Positions 63,199 through 64,000 of a stretch of 64,000 nt of DNA are shown in pieces. Position 1 is the first letter of the stretch; the number at the start of each line of letters is the position of its first letter. This stretch comes from Anarhynchus alexandrinus (taxonomy: Eukaryota; Chordata; Aves; Charadriiformes; Charadriidae). Location of the stretch: NCBI GenBank assembly GCA_008711295.1, contig VUYV01000119.1, positions 1,393,159 through 1,457,158 of the forward strand, written 5' to 3'. The notes beneath the pieces are model-generated. The model was not told where the DNA came from. It did no database searches and saw nothing but the letters and a program-made list of their open reading frames with translations. The translations under genes and the position numbers were made by a program.

Positions 63199-64000
63199 TC
63201 AGAACAGATCGATGACCCGTAGATGATCTGGTGCTGAAGGAGGAATAGGATGCGTGTTTTATATAAATACAAAGAATCTCAGTGTTTAAAGGAAAACAAA
63301 AGTTGCTGCTTTATGTATTTTACTTGTTTCTTGTTTGCACTTTTGAGGTTTTGAGCTGCTTGGGTGTCCGCAAACTTGTGAGCAAATCTGGAGGAGTCTA
63401 TTTTTTGATTCTTTTTAAAACTTCATTTTAATGTTTAATTTTTTAATATAAATTCGTTTATATTAGTAATGTTTAGCTGTACACCCTTTTCCTACCAAAG
63501 TCTTCCACTAAATTAACATTTTTCTATATAAGGATTTACTGTTAAACAAGTCACTCTTTGATGACAATCATTGAAGGAAGTCAGTTACTTTCTATGGAAG
63601 TTGTGAAATATAGTCCTGAACTTGAGCCAGTCCAGTGGCATGACATAACAGCAATTGCTCAGGGATATGAGAAAATTATGTCCAGTAGAATCTTGCACTA
63701 AAGGCAAAGACAACATGCCATGAAGAAGTCAGTCCAGTGGCTCAGAAGAGTGCAAATCAGGTGATCCTCCTGCTATATATTCATTATCTGCAAGTTGAGT
63801 AGGCTTGAAATGCTTCATTGTCTGTGCAAAGCGTGTTAAAGAATCTATGTTTAAAAGTTCCAAAAGAGATAAATGGCAAAATGCTTTAGAGAAGAATTAG
63901 GTGGAACATATGCAACTGAGAGTTGGACCTTGTGTTGTGGAGTTACTTTGTAAGGACCAACCTCTCATAAACGAAATATAACTTAACTACAAATGAGAAA
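63199..64000 (+). other. RFXAP: RFXAP 3' UTR (runs past the window end)
   Basis: AT-rich sequence after the TAA. No AATAAA or ATTAAA occurs between 63199 and 64000; only weak variants such as TATAAA near 63263 and GATAAA near 63868 are visible. The main polyadenylation site is therefore probably beyond the window. A 12-base motif, CAGTCCAGTGGC, occurs twice (about 63629 and 63731). Confidence 0.6.

Overview
This is a vertebrate, almost certainly avian, nuclear genome window. The evidence is CR1 LINEs in several age layers, long terminal repeats (LTRs) of the avian ERVL type (TGTCCTGG/TGTCATGG starts, CATGACA ends, 5-bp target duplications), large introns, long AT-rich intergenic DNA and one GC-rich CpG-island promoter. 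The only protein-coding host gene I can support is RFXAP, on the + strand at the right end. It has three phase-0 coding exons (57179-57646, 59969-60076, 63088-63198) giving 228 codons from the first in-frame ATG that is visible. The true N terminus probably lies further upstream, in or beyond an 18-base N gap at 57093-57110.

Layout. 1-56.8 kb is intergenic and gene-poor; in mammals, as I remember it, this would be the flank between SERTM1 and RFXAP. It holds CR1 LINE pieces (813-1575, 8450-8675, 11434-11772, 12402-12810, and a 2.7-kb copy at 34970-37671 with a 487-codon reverse-transcriptase frame), older and more decayed LINE pieces (4250-4440, 14995-15200, 19785-20810, 40035-40110, 40860-41380, 44905-45900, 46870-47075, 58780-58990), solo ERVL-type LTRs with target duplications (21149-21844, 25126-25700, 52207-52590, 62779-62978), a 41-bp LTR relic (42535-42575), a possible extra LTR at 47115-47450, a possible MIR SINE and several short tandem repeats. 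Most other open frames in this interval show no family resemblance and look like chance.

56.8-64 kb is the RFXAP locus: a CTCF-like motif, a CpG-island promoter with E-box and YY1-like sites, exon 1, intron 1 (with an ancient LINE piece), exon 2, intron 2 (with a CR1 piece and a solo LTR), exon 3 and a 3' UTR that appears to run past the window end. RFXAP protein joins RFX5 and RFXANK in the RFX complex on the X box of MHC class II promoters.

I found no CRISPR array, tRNA, rRNA, operon or clearly novel multi-gene system. The most useful second looks are the gap-masked RFXAP start, the size series of one LTR family, the perfect CRE beside the TATA box in one LTR, and an unexplained open frame inside a split ancient LINE.
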